NCBI GenBank assembly: GCA_044235425.1
Contig: JBIIHW010000002.1
Coordinates: 186,001 to 250,000 of the forward strand
Source of the DNA: JBJSXJ01 sp044235425
Lineage (GTDB): Bacteria; Planctomycetota; Planctomycetia; Pirellulales; Pirellulaceae
DNA: 64,000 bases
Direction: 5' to 3'
In this document: positions 32,877-42,277 of the stretch, in pieces
Layout: every line of letters begins with the position of its first letter
Numbering within the stretch: position 1 is the stretch's first letter
Translations under genes and position numbers: made by a program
Notes under the pieces: generated by a model
What the model saw: the letters and a program-made list of their open reading frames with translations, nothing else
The model's database searches: none
What the model was told of the DNA's origin: nothing

Positions 32877-34925
32877 TCACTCCGCTCTTCGTCCCAAGAC
32901 CAGGAAGTCGAATCGCTCACCGTGTCGCTCGCCATCCAAGGTGATATCGAGCGGCACGATGCGGACGCCTGGTTCGATTACTTGGGAATTGGCTTGGAGC
33001 TTGATCTTGTAAGTCGCACGGGACTGGGCGTCGACGGTACCCGTGAGTACCGCCGGGTCGGCTTGAACACCTTTGGGCAATCGCAGCCGCACTTCATGTC
33101 GCTGCGGTTCTCGGCGGAAGTTTCGCACCGTAATTTGAACCTCGTGAGTTCCCGGTTGCTGCAGGTCGACTCGATAGGGATAAGCCGACACCCAGAACGG
33201 ATCGTATTGATATTCGTAGTCGCGATCGGGCAGTAAATCACGGTAGCGTTGCTCAATGCGATGGGACCAAGCTTGGTAACGCTGCACGAACGCAGCCGGA
33301 TCGTTCATGAGCACATTATGCGCACCCATGATGATGTCGGGCTTCAGATCAACCAAAAACTTACTTCCCAGTTGATAGCCTTCCTGAAAGATTGAACTGT
33401 TGCGAGCGACAACGGCTTCGTGACCGTTTTGCAGCGGATCCGCAGGATCACCAAAGAGGTTGTCACCGGTAAAGACGATCTTCTTGCCATCGACCTCCAG
33501 CCACAAACAATTACCGAACTCTGTCTGACCGGGCATCCAGTGAATGTGCAGTTTGAAACCCTCCCAGTCGATGACTTCGCCATCTCGTAATGGGCGATCG
33601 ACTTTGAGTCCTTCATATTCGGGACTGTAGGAAGTGATCAGCGCGCAGTAGTCATAACGCAGCGGGTTCTCGACTTTGTCGACGATGCGGTCTAGAGTCC
33701 AGATTTGGGTCTGATAGCGTTTCTTCAGCACTGCGCCCAGCGTGAAGTGATCGCCGTGCATGTGATTGATCCAGAGAGCCGCGAGTTTTTTGAGCCCCAG
33801 ATGCTTTTGCATCTCGGCGACTAACTCGTGTAGTAATAGCTCGGGAAAAATGCCGCAATCCAACAGCAGACCTTGGCCATTATCGGCAATGAGGATCGCA
33901 AAATTCTTGCCCGCCAGCTGATCGCTGAATTTGTACAGATGTGGCGTGACCTGCACGATCTGCGGAATAGGAGTGGATTTGGTAACGGGATCAGCTTTGG
34001 GACGCTGCGTGAGATTATTGACGGGATAACCGCGGAGGTAGTCCGGGCGAAAGGCTGTGAGCTTCTCGCGATAACCTGCCAATTGCTGACGAGCGTTCAT
34101 GAGCGGTGGTCCGTGCGCTGCCAGGATCATGTCCGGCTTCAAGCTCTGCAGTCGCTCCACGGATGCCAGTAGCGTATCGAGTCCCTTACCAAAGCCGTAG
34201 TCCCATTCGGTGTCATACCAATTGCTCATCTTAGCGCCGTGATGGATGAGCCCACCGGTGATGGCGAGCGTCTGTGCCCCGTGCTTCAGCAGATAGGTCA
34301 TGCCGCCGGGGGAATGACCGGGAGTGGCCAGGCACTGCAGGGTATAGCCGCGCCAAGTGAACTCATCTTGATCTTTGAGCAGTCGATCGATCTTGATCGG
34401 ATCGGCGGGAGGGCGTACGTAGCTGGCGCCATGGACCGTGTATGGATCGCCAAGAGTTGGTCGCCATTTGCGAAACTGCGTGGGAGTTTCCAGGAGCGGT
34501 TGTTCGGCCTGGGGAGCCGCCACCTGGGTGCGGCTGCGGTCGAGTCGTCCGATACCCTGCAGTTGCTCGCGATGATGATCGTTCAGCAGCACCCATTCGA
34601 TCTGCGCGGGTTTAAGCCCCAATGGGCCGAGATGATCCAGTATGTCACCGGCACCGAAGTTGAAGAGGATAGCGGCATCCCCGACGCGCAGCAAATAAAC
34701 GGTGCTGGTGTCGCGAAAGGAAAAGAGCCCCGGAAAGTCGGCGCTCACGGCCTGTGGCTCCTTCGCCGGCGCACACCTGGATTGAACGGTCATTCCCAGG
34801 AGGAAACTGGCCATCATGAGTCCGAGCTGCGCCAGTCGTGAGGGTTGGTGAGGCCGATAGCTGGGGGGCGTGCGAGTGGGAGATACGGTGAGAGTACGCA
34901 GTCGAGATGGCAATCGCACAGGCAT
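32877..34925 (-). CDS. Exported protein with two metallo-beta-lactamase-fold domains
   Basis: 682 residues from the ATG at 34925 (AAGGCG upstream). A signal segment (LGLMMASFLLGMTVQSRCAP) is followed by two MBL domains. The N-terminal one (about 70-300) keeps WVLLNDHHREQLQGIGRL, TPGHSPGGMTYLL and ITGGLIHHGAKM, a partly degenerate metal site. The second (about 330-580) has the canonical INHMHGDHFTLGAV, WMPGQTEFGNCLW and VFTGDNLFGDP. A C-terminal beta-sandwich-like domain follows (VQITVRNFRREPQRHEVRLR). Tandem MBL architecture of this kind is uncommon; substrate unknown. Confidence 0.85.
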   Translation of the reverse strand: MPVRLPSRLRTLTVSPTRTPPSYRPHQPSRLAQLGLMMASFLLGMTVQSRCAPAKEPQAVSADFPGLFSFRDTSTVYLLRVGDAAILFNFGAGDILDHLGPLGLKPAQIEWVLLNDHHREQLQGIGRLDRSRTQVAAPQAEQPLLETPTQFRKWRPTLGDPYTVHGASYVRPPADPIKIDRLLKDQDEFTWRGYTLQCLATPGHSPGGMTYLLKHGAQTLAITGGLIHHGAKMSNWYDTEWDYGFGKGLDTLLASVERLQSLKPDMILAAHGPPLMNARQQLAGYREKLTAFRPDYLRGYPVNNLTQRPKADPVTKSTPIPQIVQVTPHLYKFSDQLAGKNFAILIADNGQGLLLDCGIFPELLLHELVAEMQKHLGLKKLAALWINHMHGDHFTLGAVLKKRYQTQIWTLDRIVDKVENPLRYDYCALITSYSPEYEGLKVDRPLRDGEVIDWEGFKLHIHWMPGQTEFGNCLWLEVDGKKIVFTGDNLFGDPADPLQNGHEAVVARNSSIFQEGYQLGSKFLVDLKPDIIMGAHNVLMNDPAAFVQRYQAWSHRIEQRYRDLLPDRDYEYQYDPFWVSAYPYRVDLQQPGTHEVQITVRNFRREPQRHEVRLRLPKGVQADPAVLTGTVDAQSRATYKIKLQANSQVIEPGVRIVPLDITLDGERHGERFDFLVLGRRAE

Positions 34926-35104
34926 GGGATTCGCCTTAAGGTGGAGGGATGATCGAGCGAGTGAAATAATGTACCAAATGCACTTGCTGACGGCGTCCAC
35001 GGATTGGTGATATCATGCTGCGGCCAAAGTGGCGAGTGAAATGAGAGAAGACGCAAACCGCTCGGTTTGTGCTGATACGTTTTCCAGTAGCAGATGGAAA
35101 TCTG

Positions 35105-36037
35105 ATGAGTAATAAACGTCCTGTGATGATCACCTGTGCCATCACCGGTGCCATTCATACTCCGACTATGTCTCCCTATCTGCCGGTGACACCCGAGCAG
35201 ATCGCGCAGTCAGCGATCGAGGCGGCGGCTGCTGGTGCGGCGATTGTTCATCTTCATGCGAGGCAGCCGGCGGATGGTCGGCCGTCTCAGGACCCCGCAC
35301 TGTTTCGACAGTTCTTACCGACCATCAAGCAAGCCTGCGATGTCGTGATCAACCTGACGACGGGGGGTGCGCCGACGATGCAGGTAGAGGAGCGATTGCA
35401 ACCCGCACTGACGCTTAAACCGGAAGTCGCCTCGCTGAATATGGGGTCTATGAATTTCGGATTGTATGAGATGATCCCACGCTACTCTGCGTGGCAGCAG
35501 GAGTGGGAATTGCCCTATCTGCGCGACAGCGATGATCGGATTTTCAAGAATACCTTTCGCGATATCGCTTACATTCTGCACGCTTGTGCCGATCAACGAA
35601 CTCGCTTTGAGATCGAGTGTTACGACATCGGGCATCTCTACACGGCAGCGCATTTTTTGGAACGCAAACTGCTTCAGCCGCCTCTTTTTATTCAATCCGT
35701 GTTCGGCATTCGCGGTGGAATTGGGCCTCATCCCGAGGATGTCATGCAGATGAAGAGGACTTGCGACCGGTTGTTTGGAAATGATTATTACTGGTCTGTC
35801 TTGGGGGCAGGGCGTAATCAAATGATGATTGCAACCCAATCTGTGGTGCTTGGCGGAAATGTACGAGTTGGTTTGGAAGACAGCCTGTGGATTGGGAAAG
35901 GCCAGTTAGCGCAAACAAGTGCCGAGCAGGTGCGCAAGATTCGTCGGATTATCGAGGAGCTTGGATTGTCGGTTGCGACGCCGACACAAGCGCGTGCGAT
36001 GCTGCAGCTGAAGGGCCGTGAAGCGGTCAACTTTTAA
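35105..36037 (+). CDS. Beta-keto acid cleavage enzyme (BKACE/Kce family)
   Basis: 310 residues from the ATG at 35105 (family N-terminus MSNKRPVMITCAITGAIHTP). The zinc-binding His pair is in AAIVHLHARQPADGRPSQDP (His49, His51). Other family segments are VVINLTTGGAPTMQVEER, VASLNMGSMNFGLYEM and FIQSVFGIRGGIGPHPEDVM. BKACE enzymes condense a beta-keto acid with acetyl-CoA to give acetoacetate and a new CoA ester (3-keto-5-aminohexanoate, 3-dehydrocarnitine and others). With the adjacent 3-hydroxyacyl-CoA-type dehydrogenase the pair could oxidise a beta-hydroxy acid and cleave the keto acid; L-carnitine is one precedent, not proven here. Confidence 0.92.
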   Translation: MSNKRPVMITCAITGAIHTPTMSPYLPVTPEQIAQSAIEAAAAGAAIVHLHARQPADGRPSQDPALFRQFLPTIKQACDVVINLTTGGAPTMQVEERLQPALTLKPEVASLNMGSMNFGLYEMIPRYSAWQQEWELPYLRDSDDRIFKNTFRDIAYILHACADQRTRFEIECYDIGHLYTAAHFLERKLLQPPLFIQSVFGIRGGIGPHPEDVMQMKRTCDRLFGNDYYWSVLGAGRNQMMIATQSVVLGGNVRVGLEDSLWIGKGQLAQTSAEQVRKIRRIIEELGLSVATPTQARAMLQLKGREAVNF

Positions 36038-36130
36038 ACGCGTTGAATGCCCGAACGCAAGCATATTTCAACTGCATACGGTGCGGCGTTCGAATCAGTA
36101 ATTGGATGAGGAGAGCGAAAGGGAGTGACC

Positions 36131-37099
36131 ATGATGAAAACAGGTCCGAGCGATCGAACAAGACCAGTTGCCGTACTCGGACTGGGAACGATGGGACACG
36201 GCATCGCCCAGACGTTTGCACTCGCTGGTTACTCCGTGCGTTGCTACGACGAGCACTCAGCTGCTCGCCATTCAACGATTGGTCGAGTGGCCAGGAATTT
36301 GGCAGCGTTCGTCGAAGCCGGTCTGTTAGACGCCGACGAAGTGCCGCGAGTGCTCGAACGGATCACAGTATACGAGTCACTGCCGGACGCTGTTCGTGAG
36401 TGTGGATTCGTCACCGAGGCAATCTTTGAGGAACTGATGCTTAAGCAGGATTTTCTGTCGAGTCTGGAGCGCTGTCTTCCGGATGACGCCATCGTGGCTT
36501 CGAATTCCTCCTCGTTCCCTATTTCGCAATCAGCTAGCGGCATGCGCAACCGACAGCGTGCGCTGGTCACGCATTGGTTCAATCCACCCCATTTAGTGCC
36601 GCTCGTCGAAGTGGTGCCCAGTCAAGAAACAAGTGAGGTCGTGATTGAGCGGACGATGGCCTATTTGTGGGCCATCGGTAAGCGACCGGTGCGATTAAAG
36701 AAAGAGTTACCCGGATTCCTGATTAATCGAATTCAAGTGGCTTTGATGCGCGAGATTTGGGATCTAGTCGATCAGGATGTGGCGAGTCCCGAGGAGATCG
36801 ATGCCGCCGTGCGAGATAGTATGGGTTTTCGCCTGAACTGTCTGGGACCACTCGAAATTTATGACTTCGGTGGATTGGATATTCAATCGATTGTTTATCA
36901 GATACTCGTTCGAGAAATCCGCGGTGGTACCGATTTACCGAATTCCATACAGCGGCTGGTGGAGCAGGGGCATCTTGGTGCCAAAACCGGTCAGGGTTTT
37001 CATTCCTACTCCGCCGAGCGACTGGCACGGCGTATCGAGCGACGTGATCGGATGTTTCTAGCGCAAACTAAAAGCCGTCGTGATGAGCCAGTCGAATGA
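36131..37099 (+). CDS. 3-hydroxyacyl-CoA dehydrogenase family oxidoreductase (carnitine dehydrogenase-like)
   Basis: 322 residues from the ATG at 36131 (GGGAG upstream). Rossmann NAD site VAVLGLGTMGHGIAQTFALA; catalytic region ASNSSSFPISQ and THWFNPPHLVPLVEVVPSQ (His); C-terminal domain LPGFLINRIQVALMREIWDL. Of the short type lacking the duplicated C-terminal domain, like L-carnitine and lambda-crystallin-type dehydrogenases. Lies 93 nt downstream of the BKACE gene on the same strand, so the two probably share a pathway. Confidence 0.9.
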   Translation: MMKTGPSDRTRPVAVLGLGTMGHGIAQTFALAGYSVRCYDEHSAARHSTIGRVARNLAAFVEAGLLDADEVPRVLERITVYESLPDAVRECGFVTEAIFEELMLKQDFLSSLERCLPDDAIVASNSSSFPISQSASGMRNRQRALVTHWFNPPHLVPLVEVVPSQETSEVVIERTMAYLWAIGKRPVRLKKELPGFLINRIQVALMREIWDLVDQDVASPEEIDAAVRDSMGFRLNCLGPLEIYDFGGLDIQSIVYQILVREIRGGTDLPNSIQRLVEQGHLGAKTGQGFHSYSAERLARRIERRDRMFLAQTKSRRDEPVE

Positions 37100-37157
37100 C
37101 GGCGGAAAGGTACCGAGCTGCGAAGAGATTGTTTGAAAACGAAAGCGAGCTTTACTC

Positions 37158-38618
37158 ATGCTAAGACAGCCGTCACGACTTAAGCCTCGAGTGATATCTA
37201 CAGTCAGATTTGTTATGGGCTGGTTATTGCTGCTGGCCATATTTGTCAGTTCTGGAACTGCCTGGGCTGCGGAGCGGCTGGTTCAGGTAGCGCGGAAGCC
37301 GAACTTCATCATTATTTACGCTGACGACCTCGGTTATGGTGATCTGGGTTGTTATGGTCATCCCTCAATTCGTACTCCAAATCTCGATCGTATGGCAGCC
37401 GAGGGACTGCGATTCACCGATTTCTATTCGGCGGCTGAGGTCTGCACGCCGAGTCGAGCCGCTTTGCTGACGGGACGTTACGCGATTCGCAGCGGAATGG
37501 CTCATGATCAATTTCGAGTGCTTCGAGCTAATTCGACGGGGCATTTGCCGCTGAGTGAAGTGACGATTGCCGAGCTATTGAAAACGCAAGGTTATCGGAC
37601 TGGTATTATCGGCAAGTGGCATTTAGGAGTCTGGTCGAACAATCCCGCTGGTCATCCCGATCAACATGGTTTTGATACTACGTTCGGCCTGCCGCATTCC
37701 AATGACATGAATGCCACCCCCGAGGCGCCCAAAGGCGCACCCGCGCTATTGGGACAAAAGGCCGAGTGGTGGAATGCGCCGCTCTACCGTAATCGTCAGC
37801 TGGTCGAGCAACCGGCTGACCAAACAACGCTGACGAAGCGTTACACGGAGGAGGCGATTTCGTTCATTCAACGCAATCGTGACCAGCCTTTCTTTTTGTA
37901 TCTGCCTCATACCTTTCCCCACACACCACTCTTCGCTTCCACAGATTTTCAGGGAAAAAGTTTGCGTGGCAGGTATGGTGACGTGGTGGAAGAGCTGGAC
38001 TGGAGTGTGGGGCAGGTCCTGCAAACGCTGCGAAAAGAGGGTTTGTCGAACGATACGCTGGTGATCTTCAGCAGCGATAACGGCCCGTGGCTTATCATGA
38101 ATCAGCAAGGTGGTTCGGCGGGTTTGTTAAGGAACGGGAAAGGATCGACGTGGGAGGGCGGGATGCGTGTACCGGCAATCGCTTGGTGGCCTGGACGGAT
38201 TGCGGGCGGACGAGTGGAACGGGAGGTGGCCAGCACACTCGATATTTTCCCGACGTTAGCACGCTTGGCGGGGGCCGAATTGCCGCCGGATCGAGTGCTG
38301 GATGGGGTTGATATCCAGCAGTTACTGTTTGATGCGGGTAAGCCGCAGCGCGAGCCATTCTTTTACTATCGAGGTACGAGGTTATTTGCGATACGCAAGG
38401 GGGATTTTAAGGCCCACTTCATGACTCAAAACGGGTATGGTCAGCCCAAGCCTGTCATCCAGGAGCCGCCTTTGCTGCATCAATTACGAGTGGATCCGAG
38501 TGAGGTACACGATGTAGCTGCTGATCATCCGCAGGTGTTAGCGGAACTGGTGGCCGCCGCAGAGAGGCATCGTCAGACGGTCGAGGTGGTTCCAAGTCAG
38601 TTAGTGGAGACGAAATAA
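37158..38618 (+). CDS. Exported type I sulfatase (arylsulfatase)
   Basis: 486 residues with a signal peptide (VMGWLLLLAIFVSSGTAWAA). The metal site starts with IIYADDLGYGDLGCYGHPS. The formylglycine signature is CTPSRAALLTGRY, with Cys96 to be oxidised by a formylglycine-generating enzyme. Further conserved: TGIIGKWHLGV, VIFSSDNGPW. Hydrolyses sulfate esters of polysaccharides or small molecules; planctomycetes carry many for marine or host glycans. 58 nt downstream of the dehydrogenase, possibly co-transcribed. No sulfatase-maturation gene is in the window. Confidence 0.95.
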   Translation: MLRQPSRLKPRVISTVRFVMGWLLLLAIFVSSGTAWAAERLVQVARKPNFIIIYADDLGYGDLGCYGHPSIRTPNLDRMAAEGLRFTDFYSAAEVCTPSRAALLTGRYAIRSGMAHDQFRVLRANSTGHLPLSEVTIAELLKTQGYRTGIIGKWHLGVWSNNPAGHPDQHGFDTTFGLPHSNDMNATPEAPKGAPALLGQKAEWWNAPLYRNRQLVEQPADQTTLTKRYTEEAISFIQRNRDQPFFLYLPHTFPHTPLFASTDFQGKSLRGRYGDVVEELDWSVGQVLQTLRKEGLSNDTLVIFSSDNGPWLIMNQQGGSAGLLRNGKGSTWEGGMRVPAIAWWPGRIAGGRVEREVASTLDIFPTLARLAGAELPPDRVLDGVDIQQLLFDAGKPQREPFFYYRGTRLFAIRKGDFKAHFMTQNGYGQPKPVIQEPPLLHQLRVDPSEVHDVAADHPQVLAELVAAAERHRQTVEVVPSQLVETK

Positions 38619-38696
38619 ATCGGATGTGAATCGTTTCACAGGAGCGCTGGCTTTCACGGCTGTAGGAATAAGCATTTCACAGAAGTCAGCCCTGTT

Positions 38697-41600
38697 TTAA
38701 CTGAGCCATCGTTCGATGAATCCGACGGCAGTGAAGCCACCGGACGGCAGCAGTAGTGCAGCGAAGAAGGGATCGTCGAGCAGCGGTGAAAAAGCACCAC
38801 GCTTGGTCTCCTGGATCTCTTTCAGTAGTTCGCTCAGGGAGGTCGTCGTTTCCTTCTCGGATCGACTTTGTTCAATTGCGGCCCGGAGTGCCCGTACACT
38901 GTCGTCACGTCCGCGAGCGGCGGCGCGGCGCAGAATGAAAATGCAGGCGGGAACGCTGAGGAAGATCAGCGAGTAGGTAATGATGAGCGGCGGCGTCCAG
39001 CTTGAGGCATCGAAGAGGCCCAGGCGGGCGATGATGACAAACATCAGCGCGAAGAACGGATAGTAAACCTGTCGCCCAACCTGTTCAGTGATGGATGCTA
39101 CGAATCGCACGTCCAGAACTTCCATCACGGCACTGTCGTTACCCACGGGATTAGCATATTGATCTTTGATGGCTTTGGGCCAAGTACTTCTGCCACGTGT
39201 AATCCGCTTCACCAATTCGCAAACATTTAATGTGGAATCGACGACGATGAAGGCTAGGAACGCAACCGCCATGTCACTTCCGTAGGTTATCAACGTACAG
39301 ACATATTGGTTTAATTCGCCACGAAAGGAAGGATGCGATTCGGTTGCGAACACGGCAAAAGCTTTATGGGCTATACCCATAATCAGGGCCATTGCTGCGG
39401 CGCGTATTACCATCAATACGGGATGAGTATCGCGCTGATAAAGGCGCCAGCAACGCTGAACAGAAACTTCCGTTAAGGTCTGAGTGCTTAAGGGATTGAT
39501 TTCATGAAGTTTGGGGTCCGTTTCATTATCAGTATGAGGACGATTACCAAGAGCAAAAAGACTCCGAAAGCGTTCGGCGGGAAGTCGAAAATAGGCACCA
39601 ATCAGAATCTTGAGAGGTGGACTATTATGAATGCGATGGCGACGACTACTTTGTGTCTGAGGTCTTCGGACTTGCAGCTCGCGAGCCATGAACGATGTCA
39701 GACTGCGATCTCGGTGTTGCTGCAGGATCTTCCAAGTGAAAAAGCCAGCAAGAAAAGTTGCTGCGATGCGTAGTACGAGGCATGGCCAGACACTGGTTCC
39801 GCTGTTGAGGGACCAGCGCTCACCATTGGGCCGATAGTTATCATAGATGATCAGAGTCGTGAGTATTCCTGCAACCAGCGCCACGATGATTATCCACCAG
39901 GCTAAGGTGGATAATCGCCGTCGAGCATTAGCATCTCGCTCGATGAGCACGATGTTTTCGAAATCCACCAGTGTATAGAGGCAAATCACAGTCAGGCATG
40001 CTAAGGCCACTGCATAGACGATGAGCTTATAGAAGACGTCAGTGATGGAGTAGCGATGACTGGGCGGATGCAAGCGATTGGCTGCGGAGACATCGGGTCG
40101 TGCGCCGGTTAAATCAAGAGCCTGCTCACGGCCAATCTCAAAAATGCGAGACTGCGGAATGAGGGATTGAAGTTCGTCCTTTCCCCAATATCCTCCGTCA
40201 CTTGCTCCGTTAGCGGGAATAGGCAAACCTAGCTGATAGCGGAGCGCGAAAAAGTAGGAGGACTGATAGGAGTCGCGAAAAGCGGGTGTGTCTGCATCAA
40301 GTAGACCTCGTTGGTATTGCTCGTTCAGCGATAACCCAAAATGGGACGCAACGAGGAGATTGCGAGTCCAAGGAAGGTTTTCGGTTTGAAAGAGCCGAGC
40401 GTCTAAGTCGGTAGTAAAAAAGATCACATTAGGAAACACTTGACGCAGCGCTTGCAGAATTAACAACTTGTCATACACGTCCGAGCCGATCACACCGATG
40501 GCCTTGAGTCGTTTGCCTTTCACATTCCCATCGCGATACTCGTCTGCTAATTGCAGTGCAAGTCGACGAATTGAATCCAATTGCCCATCTCCGAAAGGGG
40601 CTTCCGGGTAGGCACTCGTACCTGACACATTCAGATTACTATTGATGCCATCAGCCGGTTTGCGACTGGTGGTATCGATTGAACGTGAGCCATCGACCTG
40701 CCGAATGTAGCTGTAATTGCGTAGGTTCCTCGGCACGTCGCCTTTGACCAGGAACTTGACCAGTTGTTGATGGACGTCAGAGTCTCGTTCAACGTTACCA
40801 TGGCTGAGCATGGCGGCAGCGAAAGTGACTGGAAAAGATCGTCCGTACAAGGTGTTCGACTCGGAGACCAGCGCAATGTCATCGAGGCTCTGCAGCTCAG
40901 CTGGATTCCGAGCCGATTCACTCCTCGTCGCGACGCGCGTCTTGGGAATCAGATTGACCCCGCGAAGTTCTAGTTCGTGAATCAACTGTCCCGCGAGAGC
41001 CGAATCGCGACCAATCGTACGCTGGAATTTCACCCCCGCCTTGCTCAGTAACGATTGCTCAGTGTTGTAGATGGATTTCAGATCTGCAGCAGCACTGGGT
41101 GAAATAGTTATGTTTACTTCAGCGGTGCGGCGCAGTTCCTCGAGCGTCAGTTCGGTGTCATACGTGGTGGCGGGCGAAAGGATGTGGAGCCATTGAAGAA
41201 ACGAGTCCGGTGTGGATGCTGTCTTTTGGCGGACGTAATTACGATCGGTCCAGCGGAGCATGCCATCTAAGGTGGAGGATGATTCGGGACCAAGTAGAGT
41301 CAGGTGCAAATCATGTTCTTCAAGTTGATCTTGAAGAGAAACGCCTCGTGTGACTGATTGGCAGCGGAGTTGCTTCATGAAGCAATCCAAACCATCCAGT
41401 AATTCGTCACCAAACGCCTTGCTCGGAATCCACACGATGAGAGCTTGACGGGTGCCAGTGCGGCGATTGGTAGCTGGCAGTAACGGGTCCGTCTGATACC
41501 ATTCGAAGGCGATAGGATTCAGCGACAGTGGGGGTAATTTGGGTCCGGTGTCCTGACTGTTTGATGCAGGTGAGTACCAGTTTCGTATGGGCAGATAATT

Positions 41601-42140
41601 CATCCGAGATGATTCGGCGACCATACCGCTGGCGCGTAAGGCAGCAATTACCGCTTGGCGACGACGCAGTCGCACTTCGCGAACTTCTGTCGTTCGCTCA
41701 TCATCCACGGGGATGAAGATGATTTGAGTTCTTGCGTCGTAAGTGGCCCAAAGATTCTTGTTGATACGATCCGGTTGGTGCGGGACTGCTGTCGCGCCGT
41801 GGACCGGTTGATCGAGCCTGAGTTTTTCCACGATGGAGGCAAACTGGTCATCCGCAAGTTTTATCAATGCGGGTGTATTCGCGGCCTCGCGCAAGCCGTT
41901 GGGGATGGCTTCGAGTGGATCTTGCCATGGTTTAAGCTCCACGCTCTGGACGATCGACGACGATGGGGCGACTGACGCCTCTCGATCGGCCACCGGGCGA
42001 CGGTTTTCTAATGGAGCGGTGCGTTGATAAATTCCCAGCAGTGTCATGAGCAGCAGGGCAATTGCCGGCCATGATTGCAACCATCCCAAGACTGGACGTC
42101 GATCCATGTAGCACCGCACTTGATACGATTCATCCGCCAC
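38697..42140 (-). CDS. Large membrane protein of unknown function
   Basis: 1147 residues (GTG start at 42140; an ATG at 42107 is an alternative). One N-terminal membrane segment (SWPAIALLLMTLLGIYQ) is followed by a ~650-residue extracytoplasmic region. Part of that region resembles a periplasmic-binding-protein fold (LKAIGVIGSDVYDKLLILQA, VFPNVIFFTTDLDARLFQ, NLLVASHFGLSLNEQYQRG). Then come about six to seven membrane segments (LIVYAVALACLTVICLYTLV, WWIIIVALVAGILTTLIIYD, GSDMAVAFLAFIVVDSTLNV, YPFFALMFVIIARLGLF and others) and a short C-terminal cytoplasmic tail. No catalytic motif or named family was recognised. Flanked by hydrolase genes on both sides and not obviously in an operon. Confidence 0.8.
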   Translation of the reverse strand: MADESYQVRCYMDRRPVLGWLQSWPAIALLLMTLLGIYQRTAPLENRRPVADREASVAPSSSIVQSVELKPWQDPLEAIPNGLREAANTPALIKLADDQFASIVEKLRLDQPVHGATAVPHQPDRINKNLWATYDARTQIIFIPVDDERTTEVREVRLRRRQAVIAALRASGMVAESSRMNYLPIRNWYSPASNSQDTGPKLPPLSLNPIAFEWYQTDPLLPATNRRTGTRQALIVWIPSKAFGDELLDGLDCFMKQLRCQSVTRGVSLQDQLEEHDLHLTLLGPESSSTLDGMLRWTDRNYVRQKTASTPDSFLQWLHILSPATTYDTELTLEELRRTAEVNITISPSAAADLKSIYNTEQSLLSKAGVKFQRTIGRDSALAGQLIHELELRGVNLIPKTRVATRSESARNPAELQSLDDIALVSESNTLYGRSFPVTFAAAMLSHGNVERDSDVHQQLVKFLVKGDVPRNLRNYSYIRQVDGSRSIDTTSRKPADGINSNLNVSGTSAYPEAPFGDGQLDSIRRLALQLADEYRDGNVKGKRLKAIGVIGSDVYDKLLILQALRQVFPNVIFFTTDLDARLFQTENLPWTRNLLVASHFGLSLNEQYQRGLLDADTPAFRDSYQSSYFFALRYQLGLPIPANGASDGGYWGKDELQSLIPQSRIFEIGREQALDLTGARPDVSAANRLHPPSHRYSITDVFYKLIVYAVALACLTVICLYTLVDFENIVLIERDANARRRLSTLAWWIIIVALVAGILTTLIIYDNYRPNGERWSLNSGTSVWPCLVLRIAATFLAGFFTWKILQQHRDRSLTSFMARELQVRRPQTQSSRRHRIHNSPPLKILIGAYFRLPAERFRSLFALGNRPHTDNETDPKLHEINPLSTQTLTEVSVQRCWRLYQRDTHPVLMVIRAAAMALIMGIAHKAFAVFATESHPSFRGELNQYVCTLITYGSDMAVAFLAFIVVDSTLNVCELVKRITRGRSTWPKAIKDQYANPVGNDSAVMEVLDVRFVASITEQVGRQVYYPFFALMFVIIARLGLFDASSWTPPLIITYSLIFLSVPACIFILRRAAARGRDDSVRALRAAIEQSRSEKETTTSLSELLKEIQETKRGAFSPLLDDPFFAALLLPSGGFTAVGFIERWLS

Positions 42141-42277
42141 ACTGACCAGGGCGAATGGAATCTGATTCCCATTAATGTTGATCGTTCAACACTAATACGA
42201 GGGGGTGTGGGGATCAAGGGTTTTGATGCATAAGGCAGCCAGGCGACCGGCGATAATTGCAGGTGGTTCGAGCATGG

